This document shows positions 27,882-37,015 of a DNA stretch of 64,000 bases, piece after piece. Position 1 is the stretch's first letter. Each line of letters begins with the position of its first letter. The notes beneath the pieces were generated by a model. The model saw only the letters and a program-made list of their open reading frames with translations, searched no databases and was not told the DNA's origin. The DNA lies in NCBI GenBank assembly GCA_947477565.1, contig CANJUR010000003.1, positions 124,001 to 188,000 on the forward strand. The letters run 5' to 3'. The translations under genes and the position numbers were made by a program. This DNA comes from Deltaproteobacteria bacterium. GTDB taxonomy: Bacteria > Myxococcota_A > Polyangia > Polyangiales > Ga0077539.

Positions 27882-28806
27882 GTGGCTACCGGTTCTCCTC
27901 CGCCGCGCGCCGCTTGAACTTCTTCGCGACGCGCTCGACATCTGCGTCGTCGCGTACGCCGTCTACCGAATCCTCCTCCTGGTTCGCGGGACCCGCGCTG
28001 CGCAAGTGGGGCAGGGGCTCCTGCTCATCGCGGTGGTTTACGCGATCTCCCAGCGCCTCGGGCTGATCACGACGTTCACTTTGCTCGACCGATCATTGAC
28101 GTCGTTTCTGGTGTTCGCGGTGGTGATATTTCAGTCAGATATTCGACGTGCGCTGATGCGAGTCGGAGACCGGCCGTTTCTGCTCCGCTGGCGAAAACCC
28201 GTGGATGCGCAGGCCGTCGAAGAGGTGATCGCCGCCGCCGAAGGCCTCGCACTGCGTCACACCGGCGCGCTGTTCGTGTTCGAGCGAGAAGCCAGCGTCG
28301 ATGACTTCGTCTCGCAGTGCACCATCATCGACGCCGAGATCTCCACGGCGCTGTTGTTCACGATATTTTTGCCGAGCCAGGACAACCCCCTGCATGACGG
28401 CGCTGTGATCATTCGCAATGGTCGTGTCGCCGCCGCGGGCGCGGTGCTTCCGCTTACGAGCAGCGGCGCGCTCGAACGGCAACTCGGCACCCGCCATCGG
28501 GCTGCCCTCGGCATCTCCGAAGAGACCGACGCGGCAGTCGTCGTCGTGAGCGAAGAGCGCGGCGAGATCTCGCTCTGCTTCAACGGCAACATCGTTCGAG
28601 GCCTCGACGCCCAGACCGCCCGGCAGGCACTTTACGGTGTGTTGTATTCCAAACGTCAAGCCGCGTTGTTGCTTCGGGAGGCCGGGCAACAAGAACGAGA
28701 GGGACGCACTTCCCGACGGCCCCCCCCTCCGCCACTTTCAGGTGTGCGACCGGTGCCCATCGACCGGGAGGAGCCGACTTCGCGCGCGGCCGGGGACGAC
28801 CGGTGA
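27871..28806 (+). CDS. cdaA: diadenylate cyclase CdaA (c-di-AMP synthase)
   Basis: A 311-residue protein with three N-terminal membrane helices (about 15-100), followed by a DisA-N/DAC domain that makes cyclic di-AMP from two ATP. The catalytic DGA is in NPLHDGAVIIRN and the RHR motif is in GTRHRAALGISEETDA. The C-terminal ~40 residues are a Pro/Arg-rich tail not usual in CdaA. The GTG at 27871 overlaps folP. It is followed by the YbbR-domain partner and glmM, the same order as in Firmicutes, where CdaR and GlmM control the cyclase. Confidence 0.95.
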   Translation: MHAEWLPVLLRRAPLELLRDALDICVVAYAVYRILLLVRGTRAAQVGQGLLLIAVVYAISQRLGLITTFTLLDRSLTSFLVFAVVIFQSDIRRALMRVGDRPFLLRWRKPVDAQAVEEVIAAAEGLALRHTGALFVFEREASVDDFVSQCTIIDAEISTALLFTIFLPSQDNPLHDGAVIIRNGRVAAAGAVLPLTSSGALERQLGTRHRAALGISEETDAAVVVVSEERGEISLCFNGNIVRGLDAQTARQALYGVLYSKRQAALLLREAGQQEREGRTSRRPPPPPLSGVRPVPIDREEPTSRAAGDDR

Positions 28807-29765
28807 GCGTCAGATCGCGACTTGCCACAGGCCGTGCGCTGATGTTCGAGAACTTCGGCTACAAGGTCGCTTCGCTGGCGATTTCCGTCACACTTTTCAT
28901 GGTGTTCCGGGGTGTCGGCGCAGTCCAACGAAGCGTGGACGTGCCGATCACGGCGGTGCTCCCTGCAGCCCACGCGGGTAACGCGGTCTTGCTCACGCCG
29001 CTGCCCGAACGCGTTCGGTTGACGGTGCGCGGCACCCCGTCGGTGGTCGTACCGTTGAGAGGGGAAGAGATGGGCCCCGTACAAGTCGACCTGCGCGACG
29101 GGAGGCGTCGGCGCATCGACCTCGACCGCTCGTTGATGACGCTGCCCGCGGGCGTGGAATTTGTCGGATTCGATCCGCCCAGCATTGACCTCCGATGGGA
29201 CGCGCTCGTCGCGAGGTCCATCGCAGTGCGGGCCAGTGTGGTTGGGAGCACCGCCCCGCGAACCCGAATCGGAGCAGTGTTTGTCGAGCCAGAACGGGTG
29301 CGGGCGCGCGGGCCGTCGCAGGCACTGGAGGCCCAGGAAGTCGTGCACACCGTAGCGGTCGATGCGTCAGGCCTCTCGCCCGGCCGCTACGAACGGAGGG
29401 TCTCCCTCGAGGCGCCGCGCAACGGCATCGACTTCGGATCCGTGCAGGTGCGGGTGACCTTCGAGGTGACGCCGCTGCTCGGCGAACGGCGCTTCGAACG
29501 ACTCCCGGTGACCGTGCGAGGACTCCCTCGGGGAGCGGTACACCTCGATGTGCGCCCGCCATTCGTGGCGGTAGTCGTGACCGGCGACCCGGAATTACTG
29601 GCCGATCTCCTGCCGTCTCAGATCGTCCCGGTCGTGGGCGTTCCCGAGGCGATCACGATCCGGGGGGCGACCGAAGCCCGCGTCCAGACTCTCACTCTGC
29701 GGGAAGGGCTGACCGCGGTGGTCGAACCGACGGAGGTCCTGCTGGTACCGATGCGCGCTCCGTGA
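28803..29765 (+). CDS. cdaR: YbbR-domain protein, CdaR-like regulator of CdaA
   Basis: A 320-residue membrane-anchored protein. One helix near residues 20-36 (VASLAISVTLFMVFRGV) is followed by repeated YbbR-type β domains (PERVRLTVRGTPSVV, RVRARGPSQALEA, FVAVVVTGDPELL). In Firmicutes CdaR binds CdaA outside the membrane and tunes c-di-AMP output. The GTG start overlaps the cdaA stop by four bases (GTGA), so the two are translated together. glmM follows after 45 bp. Confidence 0.88.
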   Translation: MSVRSRLATGRALMFENFGYKVASLAISVTLFMVFRGVGAVQRSVDVPITAVLPAAHAGNAVLLTPLPERVRLTVRGTPSVVVPLRGEEMGPVQVDLRDGRRRRIDLDRSLMTLPAGVEFVGFDPPSIDLRWDALVARSIAVRASVVGSTAPRTRIGAVFVEPERVRARGPSQALEAQEVVHTVAVDASGLSPGRYERRVSLEAPRNGIDFGSVQVRVTFEVTPLLGERRFERLPVTVRGLPRGAVHLDVRPPFVAVVVTGDPELLADLLPSQIVPVVGVPEAITIRGATEARVQTLTLREGLTAVVEPTEVLLVPMRAP

Positions 29766-29810
29766 TCGCCGCGTCACCCCGGCGGGCACTCCTGCGGTAA
29801 GGTGCTCAGG

Positions 29811-31208
29811 ATGGCAAGGACACCTCGTATCGTAGGCGATTCCACTCCGACCGCGACCCGCAAGCTCTTCGGAACCGATGGCATTCGCGGTGTCGCCAAC
29901 GAATATCCGATGACCCCGGAGGTTGCGCTCCGCGTCGGCGCAGCGGTGACGTGGTGGTCCTCGCGAGGTGGCCGCGCTGCGCGCATCGTCATCGGCAAGG
30001 ACACTCGCCTCTCGGGCTACATGCTGGAGACTGCGCTCGCGGCAGGTGTCTGCGCGCAGGGCGGACGGGTCATGTTGACCGGACCGCTGCCAACGCCTGC
30101 CATCGCCTACATCGTCCAGTCGATGCGCGCCGACGCGGGAGTGGTCATCTCGGCGTCGCACAACCCCTACATGGACAACGGCATCAAGCTGTTTGGCTCC
30201 GACGGCTTCAAGTTGCCAGACTCCGCGGAGGCTGAAATCGAGGCGCTTATGGATGATCCGCGGCTCGTCCATGGACGCCGCAGTGACCTCGGGGTGGGGC
30301 GGGCGGAGAAGATCGAAGACTCTCGCGGTCGCTACATCACCTTCGTGAAGAGCACATTTCCCCGCGCGCTTCGGCTCGATGGCCTGCGCGTGGTGGTCGA
30401 TGGCGCGCACGGCGCGGCGTACCGCGTCGCCCCGCTCGTATTCTCCGAATTGGGCGCAGCGGTCACCGCCATCGGCGTGAAGCCCAATGGTCGCAACATC
30501 AACGACCGACACGGTGCTCTTCACCCAGAGGCGCTCGCGGCGGAGGTCATCCGACGGAAGGCCCACCTCGGTATCGCGCTCGACGGCGACGCCGACCGAC
30601 TCATCGTCGTCGATGAAAAGGGACAGATCGTGGACGGAGACGCGATCATGTCGATATGCGCGCGTCGCATGCAGCAGCAAGGCGTGCTCGCGAAGGACAC
30701 CGTGGTCGCGACGGTGATGTCCAACCTCGGACTCGAGCGTGCGCTCTCGGCCATCAACGTGTCGCTGGTGCGCACGTCCGTAGGCGACCGCTACGTGGTC
30801 GAGGCGATGCGCGCCAATGGCTATAACTTTGGCGGCGAGCAGTCGGGGCACCTGGTGTTTCTCGATCATGCGACCACCGGCGACGGGCTCATCGCAGCCA
30901 TGCAGGTCACCGCGGCGATGCTGACGTCCGAAAAACCACTCAGCGAGCTTGCTGCCGGCGCCATGCAGCGCGTTCCGCAGGTGCTTGTGAACACCACCCT
31001 GAAGGCGCGACGGCCGCTGGAAGACATGCCCGTGACCCGGGCGTTGGTGAAGGGCGTGGAGAAGGCGCTCGGCGTCGAGGGGAGAGTGCTCGTGCGCTGG
31101 TCGGGCACCGAACCGAAGCTGCGAGTGATGATCGAAGGACCCGACGAAGCGACGATTCAACGGATGGCGGAGGAGATCGCCGAAGCCGCAGGCAAGGAGA
31201 TTGGCTGA
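29811..31208 (+). CDS. glmM: phosphoglucosamine mutase
   Basis: A 465-residue enzyme that converts glucosamine-6-phosphate to glucosamine-1-phosphate for peptidoglycan and LPS. The phosphoserine S116 lies in [16 protein letters not shown], the metal loop is ALDGDADR, the sugar-binding loop GGEQSGH, and the phosphate site [10 protein letters not shown]. The ATG at 29811 has TAAGGTG about 8 bases upstream. An in-frame GTG at 29802 is less likely. The residues before FGTDGIRG are a few longer than in E. coli. It ends the folP-cdaA-cdaR-glmM block. Confidence 0.96.
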   Translation: MARTPRIVGDSTPTATRKLFGTDGIRGVANEYPMTPEVALRVGAAVTWWSSRGGRAARIVIGKDTRLSGYMLETALAAGVCAQGGRVMLTGPLPTPAIAYIVQSMRADAGVVISASHNPYMDNGIKLFGSDGFKLPDSAEAEIEALMDDPRLVHGRRSDLGVGRAEKIEDSRGRYITFVKSTFPRALRLDGLRVVVDGAHGAAYRVAPLVFSELGAAVTAIGVKPNGRNINDRHGALHPEALAAEVIRRKAHLGIALDGDADRLIVVDEKGQIVDGDAIMSICARRMQQQGVLAKDTVVATVMSNLGLERALSAINVSLVRTSVGDRYVVEAMRANGYNFGGEQSGHLVFLDHATTGDGLIAAMQVTAAMLTSEKPLSELAAGAMQRVPQVLVNTTLKARRPLEDMPVTRALVKGVEKALGVEGRVLVRWSGTEPKLRVMIEGPDEATIQRMAEEIAEAAGKEIG

Positions 31209-31210
31209 AC

Positions 31211-32182
31211 GTGCGCGCTGGAGTTGCCTTCTGGTGCGCCGCGGGCGCCCTGTCCGCTTGCACACGGTCGGCGCACATTGAACCCCGCGCAAGCCGCGCC
31301 CCTGTCGCGAACACCGCCACCCCCGTCGATCGGGCGCCCGTCGAACACCCGATCGTGGCCCCCGCAGGACCGCGCACCACGGTGGACTGGGAGCGCTTCG
31401 TGCCGACCCTCGACGCGGCGACTCAGGCGCACGTGCGTGAGCTTTTCGCACGAGGCGCGACTGCGGGTTTGCGATCGGATGTCTTCAGCAAGCTTGGCGA
31501 CAGCATCACCGAGTCGGGCAGCTTCGCTCAGGACATCGGCCACGGCTGGTACGAACTCGGGGCGTTCGCCGACCTCGAAGCCGTCGTGGCCTGGTTTCGC
31601 CGACGCACGCCGCGAGGAGAGGAGGAGAATTCCTTCACGCGCGCGAGCGCAGCGGCGACCGCTGGGTGGGAGTCGAGCCAACTCCTTGAAGGCGGTGACG
31701 GCTGCCCCGTGGAGCGCGAACTCCGTGCCACACACGGGGCGTTTACCGTGTTGATGATCGGCACCAACGACGCAGAGCGGTCGGGAGCAGCGACGCTCGC
31801 CAGCAACCTCATCGCGATCCTCGATCGGGTCGAGCGACGGGGCGTGGTGGTTCTGCTGAGCACCATCCCGTCGCACCACGGGAGCGACGCGGCGCGCGCC
31901 GAGGCGGAGGCCATCAACGGCCGTATCCGCGCCCTCGCTGCCGAGCGCCATCTGCCGCTCATCGACTACGCCGCTTCGATGGCGACGCTCCCAATGGAGG
32001 GCATCTCCGACGACCGGGTGCATCCGTCGGTGTTCGTCGATCACGGCGACACCCGCGCGGGAGTGTTCACTAGCGACGGGCTTCGTTACGGGTACAACGT
32101 GCGCAACCTCCTGCTTCTGTTGGGATTGCGCCGGGTACTCGATGCGACGAGCGTCCCGTACGAGGCGACGCCGTCAGGGTGA
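31211..32182 (+). CDS. SGNH/GDSL-type hydrolase, lipoprotein
   Basis: A 323-residue protein with a lipoprotein signal (GVAFWCAAGALSAC), then a Pro/Ala linker and an SGNH-like domain. The block I serine is in SKLGDSITESG, the block III Gly/Asn is in VLMIGTNDAERSG, and the block V Asp/His is in DDRVHPS. It could be an esterase or a deacetylase acting on envelope polysaccharide; the substrate is not evident. GTG start, 2 bp after glmM. Its last nine bases overlap the end of the convergent tamB. Confidence 0.82.
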   Translation: MRAGVAFWCAAGALSACTRSAHIEPRASRAPVANTATPVDRAPVEHPIVAPAGPRTTVDWERFVPTLDAATQAHVRELFARGATAGLRSDVFSKLGDSITESGSFAQDIGHGWYELGAFADLEAVVAWFRRRTPRGEEENSFTRASAAATAGWESSQLLEGGDGCPVERELRATHGAFTVLMIGTNDAERSGAATLASNLIAILDRVERRGVVVLLSTIPSHHGSDAARAEAEAINGRIRALAAERHLPLIDYAASMATLPMEGISDDRVHPSVFVDHGDTRAGVFTSDGLRYGYNVRNLLLLLGLRRVLDATSVPYEATPSG

Positions 32183-35100
32183 CCAGTACATCTCCGCGGT
32201 GCCAGCTACGCGACTGCTCCCGCTTGCAGCGAAGGTGATCGCCTCGCTGATGGCGTACTCCAACAGCAGACGAAACTCCGCGGACAAGCTGCTGGCGCCG
32301 CTGCTCTGCGAGCCCGAGCCGCCTGCCGCGGAGTAGGTCGCCTGGAGGTAGAGCCGGGGCGAGAGGTTCACGCCCGCGCCGTAACGACCGCCCATCCCCG
32401 TCGTGGTGGGCTCCGCGATGATTGTCGGTAGAAACGCGAACTCCCGGGAGATGCCGCTCGCGACGATTCCTGACACGAGCGAGACCACGGCCTGAGCGAA
32501 CTGCGCAGCGAAGTCGGTGCCGGACGAACTGGCAGCCGGCGAGCGGCGACCGAGCGCGATCATCGCGAGAATCTCCGCCTGGCTCGCGGTGGGAAAGCTC
32601 GCCGACGTGAGCACGATGGTCGGCCGCTGCAGTCGGCCGCTGACTGCGACGGAGATGCGCCCCGCGCTCGGTGAGTCATGGTGCGCCGCGATGTCGAGTT
32701 CGGGATTCATCGCCAGGTTGCCATCGAAGGTGATGCGCACCCGGTCGAGGTCGAACTGCTTTCCAAAGATCGAATACCAGGACTGGTTGCTGGCCTGACT
32801 GATGATGCCCGCGAGGGCGAGCCCGGCGCGGTCGCGACGAATGCGGAGATCCGTCCTGATCGCGATGGCGAAATCCGAGCGACGCGCCCACACAGGCGTC
32901 TGCGAGTGGACGTCCAACTCGATGGCGTAGTCGGTCGTCTCACCCAGCTGCGCGAGCTGGGTGCGACCGATGATGAATACGCTCGGGTCGGAATCGAGCG
33001 ATTGCAGGTTGTTGGCCGGCTGGTCCTGCACGAGCGCCGAGAGTTGCTCGACGTTGATGGTGCCGCGCGCGCCGTCGTCGCGAAAATCCATGTGGTACTG
33101 CACGCTGCCGTCGAGCCACGCCCAAGTGTAGCCGGAGAGCACCGCCGGGAGGGTGCGGGTGCGGCCGTGAAGGTCGAGCGCGACGTGGTCGTCATGGAGG
33201 GTGGCCGCGCCGTCAGCGTGGAGGTGACCTCGACCGAGGTCGAAGTCCACGTGGTCGATGCGAACGGCGGAGTCCTGAGCTTCGAGCAGGATGTCGAGGT
33301 TGCGCATCGGCTCACCCAACGTGGTGAGCGTCGCATGACCGCCGCGCAGCGCGACCTGGCCGCTCGGCGAGTTGGGGTGCTGACCATCCCAATGAATTCG
33401 AGCCTGAAGCTGGCCGCCGATGTTGGAGGCGATCTCGTCCGGGACGAAGCGGGAGAGCGTCTCCAGAGGATATCCCATCGCGATGAGATCGAAGACCGCG
33501 CCGGTTCGGTCAGGCACAAGGCTCGGCATCGCGCCATCGAACGGTATCGAGCCGATGACCAGCACGGACTCCGTTGGGTCCGTCGGCACCGGACCGTCGG
33601 GAGTACAGTCCGGAGTGGTCGCCGCCGTCGTCGCAATCGCGCAAGATCGCAGGATAAATCGCCCATTCTCGCTGCGCACCGCTGCGTGGATACGGGCGCG
33701 CGCGGACGGCGCCAGGTAACCCTGTAGCGTCTCCGGCAAGCGGGCGCGGAAGTCCTCCACCGTGACGTTCGCGGTCACCGGTTGGCGCGGATCTTCCGTC
33801 GCTAGCAAGCGCACGGCGACTCGCCCCTCGAGGCCGCGGTCACGCGCCCAGCTGAAGCGCTCGAGTCGGAGGTTCTCGGAATCGACGTCGAAGCGGTCCC
33901 AGGAGAGCCCGCTCGCGCCTCGCGTGCGGAGATCGGCAGCGCTCGCAGACAGCCGGATGTCCGCCTCCACGCGAGCCTGCTGATCGCGAACGATGTTCGG
34001 CGACGTCACCCCGCGCACGTTGAGGTTCACGGCCCAGGAGTCGAGCAGGGTGCCGCCCTCGCGCGGCGCGACAGCCGCGTAGATGTCCGCGCGGATGGGC
34101 TCCTCTAGGCCGACCAACCCGAGGGTCGGCGCGGTGCCCTCGACCTCGACCTCGATGAGCGGCACAAGGAAACTTCCGTTCGCGCGAACCTCCGCGTGGA
34201 GCATCGTTCCGGGAGGTACGTCCGGGGGTCGGATGAAGTGCGGCCTGCCGTCCGCCTGCGGGATCGCGATCGTGCGCAGCGGCCACTCGCTCCGCAGGAT
34301 GGGGCCGACGGAGAGATGCATGTCCGTGCCCGCGGCGGCGATGGCAGTCCGGAGCCGATCGGGCAGCACGGAGCCGCGCAATTCGATGGCCTCCTTGAGC
34401 GCGGTAAGCGCGGTCAGCCACGGCCCACGGAAAGTAGTTTCGGCGGCGAAGAGTGTGCGCTCCAGGAGTGGCCGATCGTCGCATGCGTTCGGCGGACCGG
34501 GCGAGGCTTCGTTGAAGTCCCGCGTGATCCCAAGTCGGAGGCGAGGCGAAAATTCGTCGGGCACGAAGGATGAAAACGACGTGCAGAGCGCCGCACGGAT
34601 CCACATCGGCTGCACCGCTGGAAGCATCCGTCGCTCTCGTCCGAGAAGCGACGGGATACCTACGCCGACGACAAGCCCGCGCCCCTCCACGCCGAGAATC
34701 GCGGAGAGTGGCGCATCCGGCGTGGAGCGCGAAATGTTGGCCGTGGCGACAACTCGTCCCTGCATGCGCAGCGTGCGGGGAAGCGCAACCGCGACGAGCG
34801 GGAAGTTGTCCAGGTCGGCGATCTCTGCGCGCGCAGACATCGAATGCAGCCCGCGAAGCCACGCGACGGGATCGCTCCATGCGCGCACCGGGGGCGTGAC
34901 GGCGTCGAGGGTGAGGGTCGCGGCTTCGGGCGAGCCGGGCGGGGTCAACGACGCGTTCAGGTGAGCGACGAGTTCGGTCTCCGGGCGAGTGAGGGCGAGG
35001 TCCGCGGTGACCGTGCCCAGACTCGGAAGCGTGAGCGCACGTAGTGTGAGTGCGCCGTGACTCCGGCCGACGTTGGCGAGGTCGATGAGGAGATCGCCGT

Positions 35101-37015
35101 TGACTCGCCCCGAGAGCGCTTGCGTCGAAACAGAGAGCGGCGCGGCCCACGCGAGGTCGAAGGTACGCGCTTCGATGGAGACCCGCCCGCTGCCCAGGTC
35201 GACGGAGAGCGAGCCCGCGGTCCCGGCATCGACGGTGAGCGCGCCGCGCATTGAAGTGATCGGGCTCCCGGGCCGCACGGCGAGCGTGCCGTGGACGCGC
35301 GCGGTCGCGCCGCGGAGGTTGACCTGGGCTTCGGCGAGGCGGGCGGTGATGTACGCCGGGTCCGAGAGATCGACGGTGGCATCCACGCGCACGCTCGCGG
35401 TCGAAGGCCCCCTCGCGGGTGCCGGACCTAGCGCGGCGAGGAGTCCCGGACCGTTGGCCGAACCTCGGATGCGCATCACGCCAACGGGGTCGCCGACCAG
35501 ATGAGCGGTAGCGTCGGCGGGCAGCACCAAACCGCGCACCGACGCCCCCTGTAGCGTCGCGACGGCATCGACGAAGCGCGTACCTCCCGCCAGCGTGAAG
35601 ACGCCCCGTACCTCGCCGTGACCGACGCGCGCCGTGCCGACGGTGAGCGCGTCGGCGAGCACGACCGTGTCGATGCGAAGGTGCGCGGGGTCGCCGCTAA
35701 CGTGGGCCTGACCGCGAACGCGCCCGGTGCCCAGGGCGCGAGTCCACGGGAGGGTCTCGATCGGCGGAGGCTCAAACACCACTTGCACGTCGAGGGCGTG
35801 CGGCCCTTCGATTCCGACGGTGCCCTGCGCGTGGAGCCGAGCCATCGGCACATCGAGGGCTTCGATCAGCAGGGCCTGGTTCGGGCGATACACCCCAGTG
35901 ATCACGAACGGTGGAACCTCGTTGTTTGACACCGTGGCATGAAGCTCGCGTGCATCGAAGGTGACGCGATGGCCCGTACCAATGTCCTGCTCGGTGAGCG
36001 CGACGACTCCGTCGATGTCCCCATCGGGCAGGGCGGCGTGGGCTCCGCGCAAGGCGACGTGATCAAAGCGGAAAGTGGCGCTCCGATCGTAGCTTCCGAT
36101 GAAAGCGGACACGGTGGTGGAGGCGCCGCCGATCACCAGTCGGCCATCGGCACTCCAGCTTGCTGCGGGCCGACCGTGCACGGCAATGTCTGCAATCGTC
36201 ACGTCCGGAAGTGCCTGCGCGGGATCGAACTGCGCAAGGCGAGTGAGCGTGGCCCCAGGGAGGAAACAGTCGTGAAGCAGGATCAGTATCTCGTTGCTCG
36301 GCTGCGGCAGGACGGTGATTCCGCAGCGGAGCGCAGAGCCCGTGAGCGCGAGTCCAGCGTCGATGGAAAGCGCCGGGTAGGTTCGAACGCGCGCATGGGC
36401 CTGCAGCGCGACCGGCGAGAGTGGGGTGGTCTGTGTCTCGAGCGATAGGCTGCGGAGGCTGAAGCTGATTCCTGTGGGCTGCAGACGCAGGCCGCCCGTG
36501 AGGCGGACGTTGCGCGCTTCGATGGGGTAGCCGAGCGTGTTTCGGAGCCTCGAAACCTGCAATTTCAGCTCGGGGAAGCCCATCGTTGGAAAAGGCGACG
36601 GCGGCGACGGTGGCGCTCCGGGGCGGCTCGGAGGCGACACTGTAAGTCGCGGCGCGAACAGCGTGATGGCCTGCGCATCGACCGTAATGGCGGGCCAGGA
36701 GCCTCTCCCCACCGCCGCCAGGAGCAGGGCCGCGGAGGGTGTGGCGGTGATCACGGCGTCCTCGAGCAGCGCCCGGCCATCGAGGTCGTGCCAGTTCACC
36801 CCCTCGACCGTGACGCCGCCGGAATCAAAGCGAGTGATACGTCGGAGCGTGAAGTGACCGGGTGCAAGGTCTGCGACTGCGGCGCGGACGAGGTCGGTGG
36901 CCGCCGCGCGCCCGAGCCTGGTGGGCAGATGAAGCACCAGCGCCACGACGAAGAGAACCGGCAGGACCACAAGGCGTGCGACCTGCCCCAGCAGCCTCAT
37001 CAATCCCCGATGCAT
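32174..37015 (-). CDS. tamB: TamB-like translocation/assembly module protein (DUF490)
   Basis: A very long protein of 1613 residues. The N-terminal helix (residues ~8-30, RLVVLPVLFVVALVLHLP) anchors it in the inner membrane. The body is a repeating β-structure of the AsmA/TamB groove type spanning the periplasm. The C-terminal ~350 residues are the conserved DUF490 domain (FDLDRVRITFDGNLAMNPEL, AEILAMIALGR, a final aromatic strand ending EMYWSP). TamB works with an Omp85 partner in outer-membrane protein insertion or lipid transport. The partner gene lies directly upstream, and the ATG shares one base with its stop (TGATG). The open frame upstream of 37015 is a shadow of that gene. Confidence 0.9.
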   Translation of the reverse strand: MHRGLMRLLGQVARLVVLPVLFVVALVLHLPTRLGRAAATDLVRAAVADLAPGHFTLRRITRFDSGGVTVEGVNWHDLDGRALLEDAVITATPSAALLLAAVGRGSWPAITVDAQAITLFAPRLTVSPPSRPGAPPSPPSPFPTMGFPELKLQVSRLRNTLGYPIEARNVRLTGGLRLQPTGISFSLRSLSLETQTTPLSPVALQAHARVRTYPALSIDAGLALTGSALRCGITVLPQPSNEILILLHDCFLPGATLTRLAQFDPAQALPDVTIADIAVHGRPAASWSADGRLVIGGASTTVSAFIGSYDRSATFRFDHVALRGAHAALPDGDIDGVVALTEQDIGTGHRVTFDARELHATVSNNEVPPFVITGVYRPNQALLIEALDVPMARLHAQGTVGIEGPHALDVQVVFEPPPIETLPWTRALGTGRVRGQAHVSGDPAHLRIDTVVLADALTVGTARVGHGEVRGVFTLAGGTRFVDAVATLQGASVRGLVLPADATAHLVGDPVGVMRIRGSANGPGLLAALGPAPARGPSTASVRVDATVDLSDPAYITARLAEAQVNLRGATARVHGTLAVRPGSPITSMRGALTVDAGTAGSLSVDLGSGRVSIEARTFDLAWAAPLSVSTQALSGRVNGDLLIDLANVGRSHGALTLRALTLPSLGTVTADLALTRPETELVAHLNASLTPPGSPEAATLTLDAVTPPVRAWSDPVAWLRGLHSMSARAEIADLDNFPLVAVALPRTLRMQGRVVATANISRSTPDAPLSAILGVEGRGLVVGVGIPSLLGRERRMLPAVQPMWIRAALCTSFSSFVPDEFSPRLRLGITRDFNEASPGPPNACDDRPLLERTLFAAETTFRGPWLTALTALKEAIELRGSVLPDRLRTAIAAAGTDMHLSVGPILRSEWPLRTIAIPQADGRPHFIRPPDVPPGTMLHAEVRANGSFLVPLIEVEVEGTAPTLGLVGLEEPIRADIYAAVAPREGGTLLDSWAVNLNVRGVTSPNIVRDQQARVEADIRLSASAADLRTRGASGLSWDRFDVDSENLRLERFSWARDRGLEGRVAVRLLATEDPRQPVTANVTVEDFRARLPETLQGYLAPSARARIHAAVRSENGRFILRSCAIATTAATTPDCTPDGPVPTDPTESVLVIGSIPFDGAMPSLVPDRTGAVFDLIAMGYPLETLSRFVPDEIASNIGGQLQARIHWDGQHPNSPSGQVALRGGHATLTTLGEPMRNLDILLEAQDSAVRIDHVDFDLGRGHLHADGAATLHDDHVALDLHGRTRTLPAVLSGYTWAWLDGSVQYHMDFRDDGARGTINVEQLSALVQDQPANNLQSLDSDPSVFIIGRTQLAQLGETTDYAIELDVHSQTPVWARRSDFAIAIRTDLRIRRDRAGLALAGIISQASNQSWYSIFGKQFDLDRVRITFDGNLAMNPELDIAAHHDSPSAGRISVAVSGRLQRPTIVLTSASFPTASQAEILAMIALGRRSPAASSSGTDFAAQFAQAVVSLVSGIVASGISREFAFLPTIIAEPTTTGMGGRYGAGVNLSPRLYLQATYSAAGGSGSQSSGASSLSAEFRLLLEYAISEAITFAASGSSRVAGTAEMYWSP

